This document shows positions 24,084 to 34,864 of a stretch of 64,000 nucleotides of DNA, in pieces. A model generated the notes under the pieces. That model was not told where the DNA came from. It made no database searches and saw nothing but the letters and a program-made list of their open reading frames with translations. The position numbers were made by a program, and so were the translations under genes. This DNA comes from Cryptomeria japonica. Lineage: Eukaryota; Streptophyta; Pinopsida; Cupressales; Cupressaceae. The stretch lies in contig NC_081406.1 in the NCBI RefSeq assembly GCF_030272615.1, positions 461,116,072 through 461,180,071 on the forward strand, given 5' to 3'. Each line of letters begins with the position of its first letter. The stretch's first letter is position 1.

Positions 24084-24559
24084 GTGAGAAAATACCTGAG
24101 AGTGAATGTCGGTGGACGATTGAGTGCTTTGTTCTCTCTTAATTTGCCTTAACTTCGCTCTAAATTCTTGAATTATTTGTGAGCGAAAATGAATTCACTG
24201 ACCCTCTTTTATCAACGAATAAATACCCTAACTTTCTATAATTAATGCTTCACCAACAACCCTACAGATATCAGTTTCACAGTTGTGAGTCGGGGTAACC
24301 TTCATCGATGATGAACACATTTCTGCATATCTCTTTCTAGATCTCCTTAGATCTCTTCTGGGGTAATATGCAAAATTTATCAGTGACTTCGCCAACCCCT
24401 AAGGCTTATTCCTTAGTTACCAGTGGAATTTCCTCCCAGTGGAGTAATACCCCGTTCTACCGGTAGATTTACCGGTATAGATCCATCTCCACTTTGTTCT
24501 TTAGATTTTCTAACCCATCTCTTGGTTTGATCTTGATGTATTTCATCTACCTTTTTCTT

Positions 24560-25549
24560 TCATTTCTCATTATTAACTAGTTGAGTCTTTCTTCTACAAT
24601 ACTTAGTAATATGGCCTATTTTGTTGCATGCATAGTATATAACATTGTTCTTCTGAATTGCTTTGACATATCTGATATTACTATTTCTTAACCTACAATG
24701 ATTAGCGAAATGTCCAAAATTTCCACATGCATGACATTTAATATTCATTCTACAATCTTTTGATCTATGGCCATATTTCTTGCAGTTTGTGCACTAACCG
24801 AGAACATAATTGTAGTTTTGATTTGCCTTATTTCTCAATTGTTTAGCTATGTGCCCAAATTTATTGCAAAAAAAATATCTACCATTTAATTTATAAACAT
24901 TAGATTGCCTTACCGGTTTCCTCTATTTTGATGAGTTCTACATACTGGTTGTCTGATCTTCATTAGCAGTACCAGAGCTTTCACATTGTACAAATCCAAG
25001 TCCTCTAAAATCATCAATCTGTCCTTGTCTTTTCAGTAAGTCATCCAACTGTGCAACACTAATCCTAAACTTTTCTTTATACTCACTTGCAGTAGTCAGA
25101 TCATCTCTCAGAGTAGTTACTTATCTTTCAAGTTCTTTTTCATTATTCTGGGAGTGTGCCAAATCAATCCTCAATAGATTATTCTCATGAGTCAATCTTT
25201 CACATTCATCAAAATTTTTCTTTGGAGATAAAACAAGATTATCTTCCTTCTTCTTTATGTCCTCAATATTTTTTGATAACCTCATGGTCACATCTTGCAT
25301 TTCATTCTTCATGAGAATGTTTGCTTGACTTATTTTCTAACATTATTCCTTAAGAGCATTCTTCTCCTCATCATTTGATTGTTGCAGAAGTTCTTTTCTC
25401 TTGTCTTGAGCAGATGATAACCTCTCTTGTAGGATAAGAATGAATTCATTTGCAAAATTCAATTCTTCTTGCAATTTCAAGTTCTTCATCCTTTCTGCAT
25501 CATAATCCTCAAGAGCCATCTCAAGTTGCTTCTCCATAGCCATGCTCAA
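24560..25549 (-). pseudogene. Element B ORF1, coiled-coil and four zinc-knuckle gag-like protein, broken
   Basis: A single minus-strand frame from the ATG at 25549 to 24560, with in-frame stops near 25342, 25120, 24940, 24925 and 24797. The first 140 codons are coiled coil (MEKQLEMALEDYDAERMKNL, then more EK-rich helix). A linker reads DDLLKRQGQIDDFRGLGF. Then come zinc knuckles: FFCNKFGHIAKQ (last cysteine lost), CTNCKKYGHRSKDC (24752-24793), CHACGNFGHFANHC (24695-24736) and YYACNKIGHITKYC (24596-24637, first cysteine now tyrosine). The gag capsid-like N-terminus seen in elements A and C is absent. It starts only about 70 bases from the primer site. Likely RNA-binding; could act as a substitute Gag. 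Confidence 0.75.
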
Positions 25550-25599
25550 AGATTCTAGTTTTAGGATCTTCCTCTAGTTGTTAAAATTCTTCCAAGGTA

Positions 25600-25617
25600 C
25601 CAAGTTTCGATACCAAT
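25600..25617 (-). other. Primer-binding-like site of element B
   Basis: On the minus strand ATTGGTATCGAAACTTGG follows the LTR end. TGGTATC matches the start of the tRNA-Met site; the rest does not. Confidence 0.6.
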
Positions 25618-26537
25618 TGTTGGGATCTGAGAACACTGAGAGGGGGGGTGAATCAGTGTTTTGCCGAAATCAACAATCTTTAAATTTCTAAACCATGCAT
25701 GTATGTACCGGTAAACAAATAAGAATATAACAGGAATAAAATAAAGCATCCACATAAATCAACACTATAACACATAGAATTTATACGTGGAAAACCTCAA
25801 TGAGGAAAAACCACAGTGGAATTTGTGACCCACAATATCAGTTCACTAGCCATATGAAAAGATATTACATAAAATAGGGGCCTGCACTTACAAGAAGACA
25901 CATTGCCTAGAGCATACTTCTCATCACTAAAGAGCCTCACTAACTACAAGCTTTCTGCCATGGTAAATTACTAAAAATGAACTCAAGAATGCATCTGCTA
26001 TGCCAAATAGAGTTTCGGTTCTGGTTCTGCTTTGTACCGGTTCACAAACTTGAACTTTTACTGGTAGTACTTCTCATCCAAGAATGCTTTCCAAGCTATC
26101 TGTAGATCATTGTATGATATAATGGTCACATATAAAAATCATCTCCATACATATATTTCACATCTCACAGTTCTGCTATACCTATATATGTCTATCTCTA
26201 TTACATTACCATTATCTCATCAAGTTTTAAATTGACCTAGTTGACTGACTTATATACCTATTACACATCATATGCCTTATTTCGGCTTACAATGTATTTA
26301 CAAAAGATAATCAATGTCTGCCTCAACAATAATTATGAAATGATTTATTAAATAAATCTTCCTTCATGTTGGCTTGCTTGAAGTATTGATGCTGGTGTCG
26401 GTGCCAGTGTAGGCTTGAATTCTTCCAATGCCGGTATCTGTCGGTATATGCCTCCTAGTGCGGGTTTGTGACTTCCATCGAATCTTGTTTCAATCAATGA
26501 TTAAAAAAATGAATCTAATGAGTATCAATTGCCAACA
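25618..26537 (-). repeat. 5' LTR of element B
   Basis: Right-hand copy, TGTTGG at its left end and CCAACA at its right end. The G run is 7 long (25642-25648). The conserved motif is at about 25787-25819. Confidence 0.92.
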
Positions 26538-26542
26538 GTATT
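26538..26542. repeat. Target site duplication of element B, right copy (GTATT)
   Basis: Exact match to 19879-19883. Confidence 0.9.
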
Positions 26543-26831
26543 CCCATAATTAAAGGTGTGTCGAGACATTTTGGCTGCTGGAAAAAAAATAAAAATTACC
26601 CTCCTCTTGTTTTTTTTCATTTTAAGATGCTTGTGGCATCATTTGCATGTGCTCATGATAGAATGGAGGAGACCCTTGTCATCGCGTTCATAACATCCTT
26701 ATGTGTTAGGAATCAATCTCTCTTCCTCAACATGCTGCAAAAATAGGATCATCAAGGTGTTTGTCTATTATAGCATTGACACAGATTTGCATTTGTCACA
26801 CATATTTGGTACAAATTGTGAGTACAACTTG
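26543..26831 (-). pseudogene. MULE transposase, fragment 2 of 3 (upstream of the catalytic core)
   Basis: Minus-strand text includes THKDVMNAMTRVSSIL, AHANDATSILK, a K-T-R-G-G segment, FLFFFQQPKCLDTPLIMGI and then element B. Joined across element B, the next residues are QTPWMLNMMA and SMDSTF, which is the normal order for MULE proteins (FFQQ...TPLIMGI...TPW...SMDSTF). Stops and at least one frame change are present. Its 5' side is cut by element C at 26831. Confidence 0.75.
26827..26831. repeat. Target site duplication of element C, left copy (ACTTG)
   Basis: ACTTG before TGATAG; identical to 37410-37414. Confidence 0.9.
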
Positions 26832-28357
26832 TGATAGTTCTGATACTAAATATGATTAGTACAGATGCCAAGCTAACAGTATGAGAGCGGGGGGGGGGGG
26901 GGGGGGGGTGAATCATTCAAACTTAATCTTCAATAAAAACAATAGATTCAACCTAGGTAACCTTATCAGAAAAACAATAATGCATGCAAACCCATAAATA
27001 GATAAGATCACAAACATATAACACCAGATTTAACATGGAAACCCAAATAGGGAAAAACCACTATGGGATTTCGGACCCACTAAGAAATATACTCTTCTAG
27101 AGTATGCTCGGTTAAAAGAAAATCCTGTTAAAGATTTCAAAAACATTGCTAGATGTGACCCGGTTAAGGGATTTCCCTCAGATTTGTTAGGATCTTCACC
27201 TTGTTAGAAGTGACCTTGTTAAAGGATTTCAAACACTCAATAAGAATGTCACCTTGCTAGAGGATTTTACAAATAAGACTGTTAAGTCCACTCAGTTAAG
27301 AGATTTTCTGCTACTTCTCAAAATAACAGTAATAAAAATATGTTTGCAACTTCACATCTAAAAATGTTGAAGCAGATTCTTATTTACTCAATACAATCAA
27401 TTCATAGGACTTATCTTGTCCCTCTACTGGGCTCTATGCTCTGCTATCAAAACAAGTCTTCAAGCTTCTGTGCTCAGTAATCACTATTTAGCATCCCTAT
27501 GCATACACATGCCCGCATACATTGTTTATCAACAGTTTCCTATTTATAAACAATCTTCCAATCGCTTAATCTCCTTGATCACATTTCCCATGATCAATCA
27601 TAGCCATCAGATCTTCAATCTTGTCCAGGTTCAATGTATCCTTCGATCTGAAAATGTTTTACCTCACCTTGGAACTTGCATTTTCACCTTGGAACTTGTG
27701 TTAGGGTATTGTGGTTCAATCTGAGCTGTAGATATTCCTGCCGATCTTTCTTTACCATAGATTCTTTAACAATCTTCATGCACAGCTTACCAATCATTTA
27801 ATCTACTCCAGCTCATCAGCTTCCTTCATTAAATATCACATGTAAACATTTAATGCATTTTGTTATAGCTCGGTTGTAACTCGGTAAATACTAAACTTCA
27901 CTCGTTAGACATTCTGCCTTCATTAATCGATAGCGATAACCTTAGGGTTTACTGACTAGGTTCTTTACTCGGTAACATAATATAGTATTAACCTTTCGAG
28001 CAATAGCATATGTAGGATATCAAAGTAATCTAAACATCATGATCTCATCATTGTCTAACTCAGTAATAGTTTCCCATTGAATAACTTATCCCCTTATTCA
28101 TCATATTCTTTCTGTGTCTTTTACCGACATCTTTATACTCATCAAATCATACTTCTTAAGATATGACAATATCATACTGAATTAGAAAATCAATTTCTTG
28201 ACATCAATGACAAAATAATAATATTAAGACAATAATCATCCTTAATCAGTTATATCCATAGTCATCAACAACCTTCTCAATACCTTTATTGAAATGCCAA
28301 CAATCTCTCATTGTAATTTGAATACCAACCTTCTTCTTGTCTATTATAATGCCAATA
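26832..28357 (-). repeat. 3' LTR of element C
   Basis: Left-hand copy. It has a run of 20 G at 26889-26908, where the other LTR has 7. The conserved GTGG...CCAC-type motif is at about 27034-27066. Confidence 0.93.
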
Positions 28358-28545
28358 ATCTCCCCCTTTGGCATTGATGGCAAAACCAATTGATTTGACT
28401 TTATTGATTCAGATTTAGATTGCTGTGAAATTTTGAAATTCTCTCCCTCTATCATTAGTCTTCTCCCCAGTTCTAAAATGTAGTCTTGTCCTTCGGTTAG
28501 TAGACTTCTCCCCGATACATTAGTCTTCTCCCCCTTTGACAAAAA
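28358..28545 (-). other. Polypurine tracts of element C
   Basis: On the minus strand GCCAAAGGGGGAGAT abuts the LTR (28358-28372). A second, GTCAAAGGGGGAGAAG, lies at about 28524-28539, and shorter GGGGAGAAG motifs occur near 28451 and 28506. Confidence 0.78.
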
Positions 28546-28771
28546 TGCCAAAAATGAAAAGAACTAAAAACATAATTTCTTCCTCTGAGAAGTGAATTCC
28601 ATGCTATTATGTATCAATTCAGTCTCAGTCAGAGCATTTTGTCTTCAATTCCTATTCCCTATTTATTGTTTCCTTCACACCTTTAGAAAACCTCCTAAAG
28701 TGTGTAAATCAGCATCAACTCCCAAAAGATATTTTGTAGAGTCATCGAATTGATGCTTTCACCGAACTTGG

Positions 28772-29264
28772 TCAGTGAATGGAAGATAGGGGTAGGACCC
28801 CTAACTGACTTCTGAGATACTCAAAACTGTCCTTTGGCAGTGGCTTGGTGAAGATGTCTACAATTTGTTCCTTTGTGCTAACATACTCCAAAACCACATT
28901 CTTCTCTTGAACTTCTTCTCTAAGATAATGATATTTGATAGATATGTGTTTTGTCTTAGAGTGCATAATAGGATTCTTTGAAATGTTGATGGCACTAGTG
29001 TTATCACAGAATATAGTTACTGGCTCTGTAACTTGCTCATTTATACCTTCCAACAGTTGTTTGATCCATGCGATATTGGTGCAATTCAGTGCTGCAACAA
29101 CATATTCATCTTTTGCTGTTGACTGAGAAACACATCCTTGTTTCTTGCTAAGCCAACTCACTAGTCTTTCTCCTAAGAAGAAAGCTCCTCCACTTGTGCT
29201 TTTCCTGTCATCAATGTTGTCTACCCAATCAGCATCAGTATAAACTTTTGTTGGTTGAAAATTT
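28772..29264 (-). pseudogene. Element C RNase H, C-terminal part
   Basis: Minus strand from 29264: KVYTDADWVDNIDDRKSTSG, VSWLSKKQGCVSQSTAKDEY (the usual STAEAEY is STAKDEY), IFCDNTSAINISKN and DIFTKPLPKDSFEYLRSQLG up to the stop at 28772. The frame is open throughout, but the first codons of the open run (up to 29287) come from the inserted LTR. It joins with the RT frame at 32792 once the insert is removed. Confidence 0.9.
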
Positions 29265-29513
29265 TGTACACTTGGGGAAATATACAAAATTGTGGTTTCA
29301 ACTACAGCACACGAGTAAAAACTCTCCTAATTAAGGGAAGGCTCCCCCTATCTAACTACAACTTGGAAAATAAAATTGGATGGGACAGCAATCTTTCTTC
29401 TTTTTTCAAGAAAGACAATATCCTTTTTCTCTTCACAGAAAAGGATAGCGATTGAATAACAGCAGTAACCACTTTCAAGTAAAATGAGAGAAAGGAAGTG
29501 AAGTTTCCTGAAA

Positions 29514-29976
29514 GCTCAAAGACTCCCGTCACTTCCTTCGGGACGGGACAGCAATATCAAGCTCAAAGACTTGACTATTGGAAGTCCTATCTACCCTTTG
29601 CTATACTAAATTTTACAACGAATAAAAGATAACAGCTCAAAGACTGGAATAATCTATTCTTTTAACACAAAGACAAGAACTAATGCAAGCTCAAAGACTT
29701 GCTGCTATTTCTTATCAAACAGTAATTTTCCTCAAGAATGGACGCAAGCTCAAAGACTTGCTGCTCCTTCAAGAGAGTTTCCTATTTTAATTAATCTTCT
29801 CTACTTGCAGCTCAAAGACTTCAAATCAGATTGGACTAAGCCCCTTTAGAAATACTTTGCATAGAAGGAATAAAAAGATTCAAACTCAAACATGTAGCTC
29901 AAAGACTCAAAACTTGAGTAATCCTTCTTTATTATTCTTCAAAACCTTCAATTCACATACATAAGCTCAAAGACTT
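29514..29976 (-). repeat. Eight dispersed copies of GCTCAAAGACT in the solo LTR U5
   Basis: Starts are 29514, 29561, 29635, 29689, 29748, 29810, 29897 and 29964, spaced 47-87 bases. The text between copies is unique. On the sense (minus) strand the motif reads AAGTCTTTGAGC. Confidence 0.85.
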
Positions 29977-30044
29977 CTTGCTGTAAATTTGGCAGAGTTT
30001 TTGCTTGCTTTCCAAAAGATAAATATTACAATAGACTCCTCCAG

Positions 30045-30052
30045 TATTTATA
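30045..30052 (-). promoter_or_regulatory. TATA box of the solo LTR
   Basis: TATAAATA on the minus strand, in a GC-richer context (CTCCTCTTC before and CTGGAGGAG after), typical of plant LTR promoters. Confidence 0.65.
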
Positions 30053-31811
30053 GAAGAGGAGCCTTGAGAAAAAGGTGGGAGGATCCTAACTAACTTGAGA
30101 GATTCTCTCAACCACCAAGACTCATTCAATAACTAACTGAGACTTCATTAATTAACTAAGAGTTACTCCAACTAACTAAGACTTATTCCAACTACAGTCC
30201 TAATCGGACACAACTTGTAGTTGTCTTACATGTAATTACAAAAGTGCAAGTAATGTGTAACTTGCATTTTACAAAAAATATTTTTACATGTAACTTGTCA
30301 AAACGAAATTACAAATGCATAACTAAAACTATTCCATGTGTCTAAAGACACGACTCTAACTGCATCATCCTTTGTCTGTGATGATCTTCATGTCGCTTCA
30401 GGATGCTAGAACTTGAAGTATTCTAGATTGGTAAAGACATCTTGAACCGGAACGGGAACTTGCATCCTTGTCTTCTTGCTTGGGGTAATACTAGCTTTTC
30501 AAGAGGGAACGGGCTACCTTCCTCTTTTCATGTCATGACCATCTTTGTCTTGAAAGCATTCTATGCTCTCAACCATGAATTGTTGTTGTATCTCTTCTTT
30601 GTATCATCCTTCATTCTTGAAATCTTCTTGCAAAATAAGGCCCATGCCTTAATCCATTGATTTGGTAGATCGTGTGTGCAAACCGGACTGACAAGGGAAG
30701 GGATAAATTGATGCGAAAATGGGCTCACAAGTGAATTTCGGGTTTTGGAAGCTGCATTACATGTGTGGGAAAAACAAGAGCATTAACTTGCAAATGTGGG
30801 AACAAACATGCAACTTCATATGTGTAATGGGTAACTACAAGTTTGCACTTGTAATTGGTCCTTTAAAACTCATTTTCAAGTGTTTTTTGAGTGCATTTTG
30901 GACCAATTTCGGGTTCTGGATGGCTGACTGCAAGTAGACTTTAAATGGGGAAAATGAATGAAGGTGTGAAATGAGTGGATGAATTGGTATGTACGGATGA
31001 GGGAATTGGAAGCGGATAGGTAAAAATGAATTTCAAGAAGATCACTTGGAACTTTGCCAATGCAAAAATGGGAAGAACTTTCAACTTGCAACCCGGATTT
31101 CAAAAAAAAGATGGTTAAATCTTTTATCCGTAAGGGAAGAACAATGATTTTCATCCAACTTGTAATCGGAATTTAAAATCCCGAATACAAGTAAAGAGGG
31201 AAAATGGGGAAGAACAATGCAATTCTAAAATTGCTTTACAAAAGGGAAAATCTCTCTCACAAAATCTGATTTTTGGGGAAGAACCAACCATTTACAAATT
31301 TACAACTAGAAAGAAAAAAAAAACAAGAAAACAAGAAAAAAGAAACAAGAAGAAAATAAATCTTACCTTGCTCCAATGTGAAAATGCCTCTCCAAAAGAT
31401 GATCAATCTTTGAAATAAAGAAGAATATCTCTTAAAAAGAAACTAACCGTATTCCAAAACCCTAGCCACGTTTTTGAAAAAATGGCAAAAACTGAAAAAC
31501 GTGGCAGCAAATGTATGAGAAATGGCATGGAAAATGGCCAAGACTCTTTCTAACCTCAATACCTTAGCATACCAAGCCAAAACGATTCATAACATTGCTG
31601 ATTCGTGGCATTTTTAATGAAGAAAAACGTGGTTTTTTAGCAAAAACGTGTTTGCTGTTATAAACCTAAAAACCAGCAAACTTAACCTCCATGTGGCGTG
31701 AAAGGTGTCTAAAAATGCATGGAAATAGGAAGGAATCCAAAACGCCTTCTATCTCCCAAAAAATCTCCACAAAAATTTGCTAAAAATCTTCAAAAAACAT
31801 GTTTTTCCTTG

Positions 31812-32100
31812 CAATTCGGGTTTTTTGGAACAAATAGCAAGTTTAAAATGTATGAAACAATGAAAATCGGGTTTTTTGGAGGATATGACAAGTTTAAAAT
31901 TTCACTTTTTCAACATGTTAGGCAAAATCGGGATTTTTTGGCCAAATAGCAAGTTTAAAATTTCAAAAATGCACTTTATGAGCAAAATCGGGTTTTTTGG
32001 ACCAAAGTGCAAGTTTTAAATTGTCACTTTTTCACTTACAAGGCAAAATCGGGTTTTTTGGAGCAAACTGCAAGTTTTAAATACTTGTAAATGGGAAATA
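31812..32100 (-). repeat. Five-unit tandem array of about 60 bases in the solo LTR U3
   Basis: Units contain AAAATCGGGTTTTTTGG followed by AGCAAGTTTAAAA. Starts are near 31812, 31865, 31925, 31985 and 32045, so the period is 53-60 bases. Confidence 0.85.
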
Positions 32101-32125
32101 AAATCCCTACAACAAGTTATACTTG

Positions 32126-32390
32126 CTTGCACATATGTAATGGGGATTTAAAATCCCTATTACATGCAAAAACCATTAAAGTAGGGGTTTTTTGACCAAA
32201 CTGCAAGTTTACTTGCACATATGTAATGGGGATTTAAAATCCCTATTACATGTGTGAAAACCATTAAAGTAGGGGTTTTTTGACCAAACTGCAAGTTTAC
32301 TTGCACATATGTAATGGGGATTTAAAATCCCTATTACATGTGAAAACCATTAAAGTAGGGGTTTTTTGACCAAACTGCAAGTTTACTTGC
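32126..32390 (-). repeat. Three-unit tandem array of about 87 bases, each unit with a 30-base palindrome
   Basis: Units start at 32126, 32212 and 32300. Each contains a near-perfect inverted repeat, TGTAATGGGGATTT paired with AAATCCCTATTACA, then CCATTAAAGTAGGGG and CAAACTGCAAGTTT. Units are nearly identical, so the array is recent or homogenised. Confidence 0.9.
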
Positions 32391-32791
32391 AGTTGAGCCA
32401 AAAAATCCCTATTTTAACTAAAAATGACCAAAAAACAATAAAAAGATAAAAACAACAAAGGGGAAATTTAAAATAAATTACAAGTAACATATTTGAAATA
32501 AAAGTGCACATGTAATTGGTCAAAAATTCCCCTACAAAGACCAAAACAATGAATATCATTAAAACTTGCAGTTTGAAGAAAATTCTCCACCTGCAGTTGG
32601 GGTTTTAAAACCTGAAATTGAAGGAAAGGCATGGCAAACGAACCCAGAATTTGACGAAATTCGAAACGTAGTTCGAGGATGGACTGAGGATTATGCCAGT
32701 CCAAGGATTAGTCGAAATTCTGCCTCGGGAAGCGTGCCATAGAGTAAATTTTTTCATTTTTTCACAAAAATTGCATCGTAGTGGTCCTTCA

Positions 32792-33887
32792 TTTTTGGAA
32801 AATTGCATACTAAACCATAATCTTCAGTGCCTTTTAAGTATCTGAAAATTCTTTTGATTTCCGTCATGTGTGTTTCCTTAGGATCTATAGAAAATCTTGC
32901 AACAATACCTACTGCATGTGCTATATCTGGCCTGTTGTGAATAACATATTGCAACTTTCCAATCATAGATCGGTAAAGTGTCTCATCAATAGATGCAGAT
33001 TCATCGTTCTTTGATAGTTTACAGTTGGTAGTCATAGGAGTACTTACTAGTTTTGAATCCTCCATTCTAAATTTCTTCAAGATTTTCTTTATGTACTTGG
33101 ATTGGGTAATGAAAATCTCATCTTTCATTTGCAGTATTTGTGGACCTATAAAATATTTTATCTCACCAATTAATGACATCTCAAATTCTTTACTCATTTC
33201 ATTTCCAAAGTTCTTGCATAGAGAGTCATTTCCACTAAAGATAATATCATCAACAAATATGGCTAAGATCAGTATTCCATTTTCATCATTCTTCATGTAC
33301 ATATTGTTGTTTTCACTTGTTCTTATAAAACCAATTTTGATCAAATATGAGTGCAATCTCTCATACCATGCTCTAGGTGCTTGTTTCAGACCATATAAAG
33401 CTTTGTTCAATTTACATACCTGATCATTATTTTCTCCTTCAACAAATCCTTCAGGTTGTTCAATGAAAACTTCTTCCAATATACCATTAAGAAATGCAGA
33501 TTTGACATCCATTTGATATACCTTGAAATTCTTGTAAGCAACATATGCCAACAATTTTCTTACTCCTTCAAGTCTTTCCATAGGTGCAAAAGTCTCACCA
33601 TAATCAATTCCTTCTTCTTGGGCATAACCTTTGCAAACTAGTCTTGCTTTATTCTGAATGACCTCACCTTTTTCATTTAGCTTGTTTCTGAAGATCCACT
33701 TTGTACCAATTACATTTTTGCCCTTTGATCTTGGGACCAATTTCCATGTGTCATTCTTCTTGATTTGATCAATCTCTTCTATCATAGCATTTATCCAATC
33801 ATCACTATTAAATGCCTCTTTCACTATTCTCGGTTCAAATTCAGATATTAGACATGTGTTCTGTCTTAGTTTGTTCCTTGTCATCAC
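32792..33887 (-). pseudogene. Element C reverse transcriptase and RNase H start
   Basis: An almost intact copia RT. In order: [98 protein letters not shown] (catalytic VDD), [22 protein letters not shown] and [13 protein letters not shown]. The frame then runs into the inserted LTR (the open run nominally ends at 32754). Family role: copies element RNA to DNA in the cytoplasmic particle. A frame change at about 33890-33905 separates it from the integrase. Confidence 0.93.
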
Positions 33888-33904
33888 TGGATCATTCTTA
33901 TCTC

Positions 33905-34864
33905 CTATAATCTAACTTGGTGCATGATTCCTTCTGACATACTTGGATAATACAAGCTCGGTAGGCTCTGTATGATCTTCTTCATCACTCGATAACTAGA
34001 TATTCTCTTCATTTTCTTTAGCAGTCTTTTCGGTAGGACTTCTTGGTTGAACATAGACAAATCCTTCATAATCTTCTGGTTTTTGGAGTTTCCTTCATCA
34101 TTTCTTTCTGCAAATTCATCAATTTTCACATTTGCACTTTCTACTATTTTGTTAGATGATTTGATCAGACATTTAAATGCTTTGCTTCTAGAAGAATAAC
34201 CTAGAAATGTTCCTTCTTCACTTTTCTGATCAAACTTACCATTTCTATCATCTATGTGAACATAGCATCTACTCCCAAAGATTTTAAAATAACTTACATT
34301 AGGTTTCTTGTCATGCCAGATTTCATAAAGTGTCTTCAAAGTTCCTTTCTTCAGTTGTACTCGGTTTAGGGTGTAAACTGTTGTGCTTATTGCTTCTCTC
34401 CAAAATGTTTGTGGAACTTTCTTTTCAATCATCAAGGTTATGGAACAATCCACAATAGATATGTTCCTTCTCTCAGCTATCCCATTCTGTTGTGGAGTTC
34501 TCAGTGCAGAGACTTGTCTTTTTATACCATGATCATTGCAAAATAAGTTGAACTCATCAGAAGTAAACTCTCCTCCTCTATCTAATCTGAGACATTTCAG
34601 TTGTCTTCTTGTTTCATTTTCAACTCTAGCCTTGTACCATTTAAACATTTGAAAAGCTTCTGATTTTTCTTTTAAAAACATTACTGACATCATCCTTGAG
34701 TAATCATCCACAAATAATATGAAATATTTATCACCATAATAACTCTGAACTTTCATAGGACCACAAAGATCAGTATGCACAAGATCTAAAATTCCCTTTG
34801 AAGTGTAGGACTTACTTGTAAAGCTTGATGTTATCATCTTACCCATCTGGCATCCTTGACACAT
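33905..34864 (-). pseudogene. Element C integrase, N-terminus missing
   Basis: Open for 319 codons. It begins inside the zinc domain (CQGCQMGKM), so the HH half is gone. The core has FVDDYSRMM, LRLDRGGEF (usually LRSDRGGEF) and RTPQQNGIAERR, keeping D, D and E. FWREAISTTVYTLNR and GSRCYVHIDDRN follow, then the acidic copia tail. Only the last few codons are frame-shifted relative to RT. Confidence 0.92.

Larger units (their letters stand above)
19884..26537 (-). mobile_element. Non-autonomous LTR retrotransposon B with two unusual ORFs and no RT or integrase
   Basis: Two LTRs of about 916-920 bases, TGTTGG...CCAACA ends, a perfect 5-bp duplication, a primer-like site and a polypurine tract define a complete 6654-base element on the minus strand. 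The 4.8 kb interior contains no readable protease, reverse transcriptase, RNase H or integrase. It has ORF1 (coiled coil plus four zinc knuckles) and a very long degenerate ORF2 of unknown function. This resembles the plant TR-GAG or LARD categories, but ORF2 is extra. LTR features match the Ty1/copia elements here. It interrupts the MULE gene. LTRs differ at about one base in ten over the first 340 bases. Confidence 0.88.
29265..32791 (-). mobile_element. Probable solo LTR (about 3.5 kb) inserted in element C RNase H
   Basis: On the minus strand the segment starts TGAAGGACC and ends AAGTGTACA. It has no coding region and has one clear core promoter (TCTATAAATACTGG) about 780 bases before its end, the arrangement of an LTR with U3, R and U5. 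It separates the RT part GLVCNF from the RNase H part FQPTKVYTDADW. The target duplication is unclear because of A/T runs (AAAAA versus AAATT; a shared AATTTTC lies just outside). It carries three repeat arrays. No second copy or internal domain is present. It could be another noncoding insert; an LTR is the best fit. Confidence 0.65.

Noticed and set aside
29514-29976. Regularly recurring short repeats with unique spacers, superficially CRISPR-like
   Set aside because: Repeats are only 11 bases, spacing is irregular (47-87), and the context is a plant retroelement.
29265-32791. The insert in element C as a Helitron or TIR transposon
   Set aside because: No inverted ends, and the insertion is not between A and T with a CTRR hairpin end; the promoter layout fits an LTR better.
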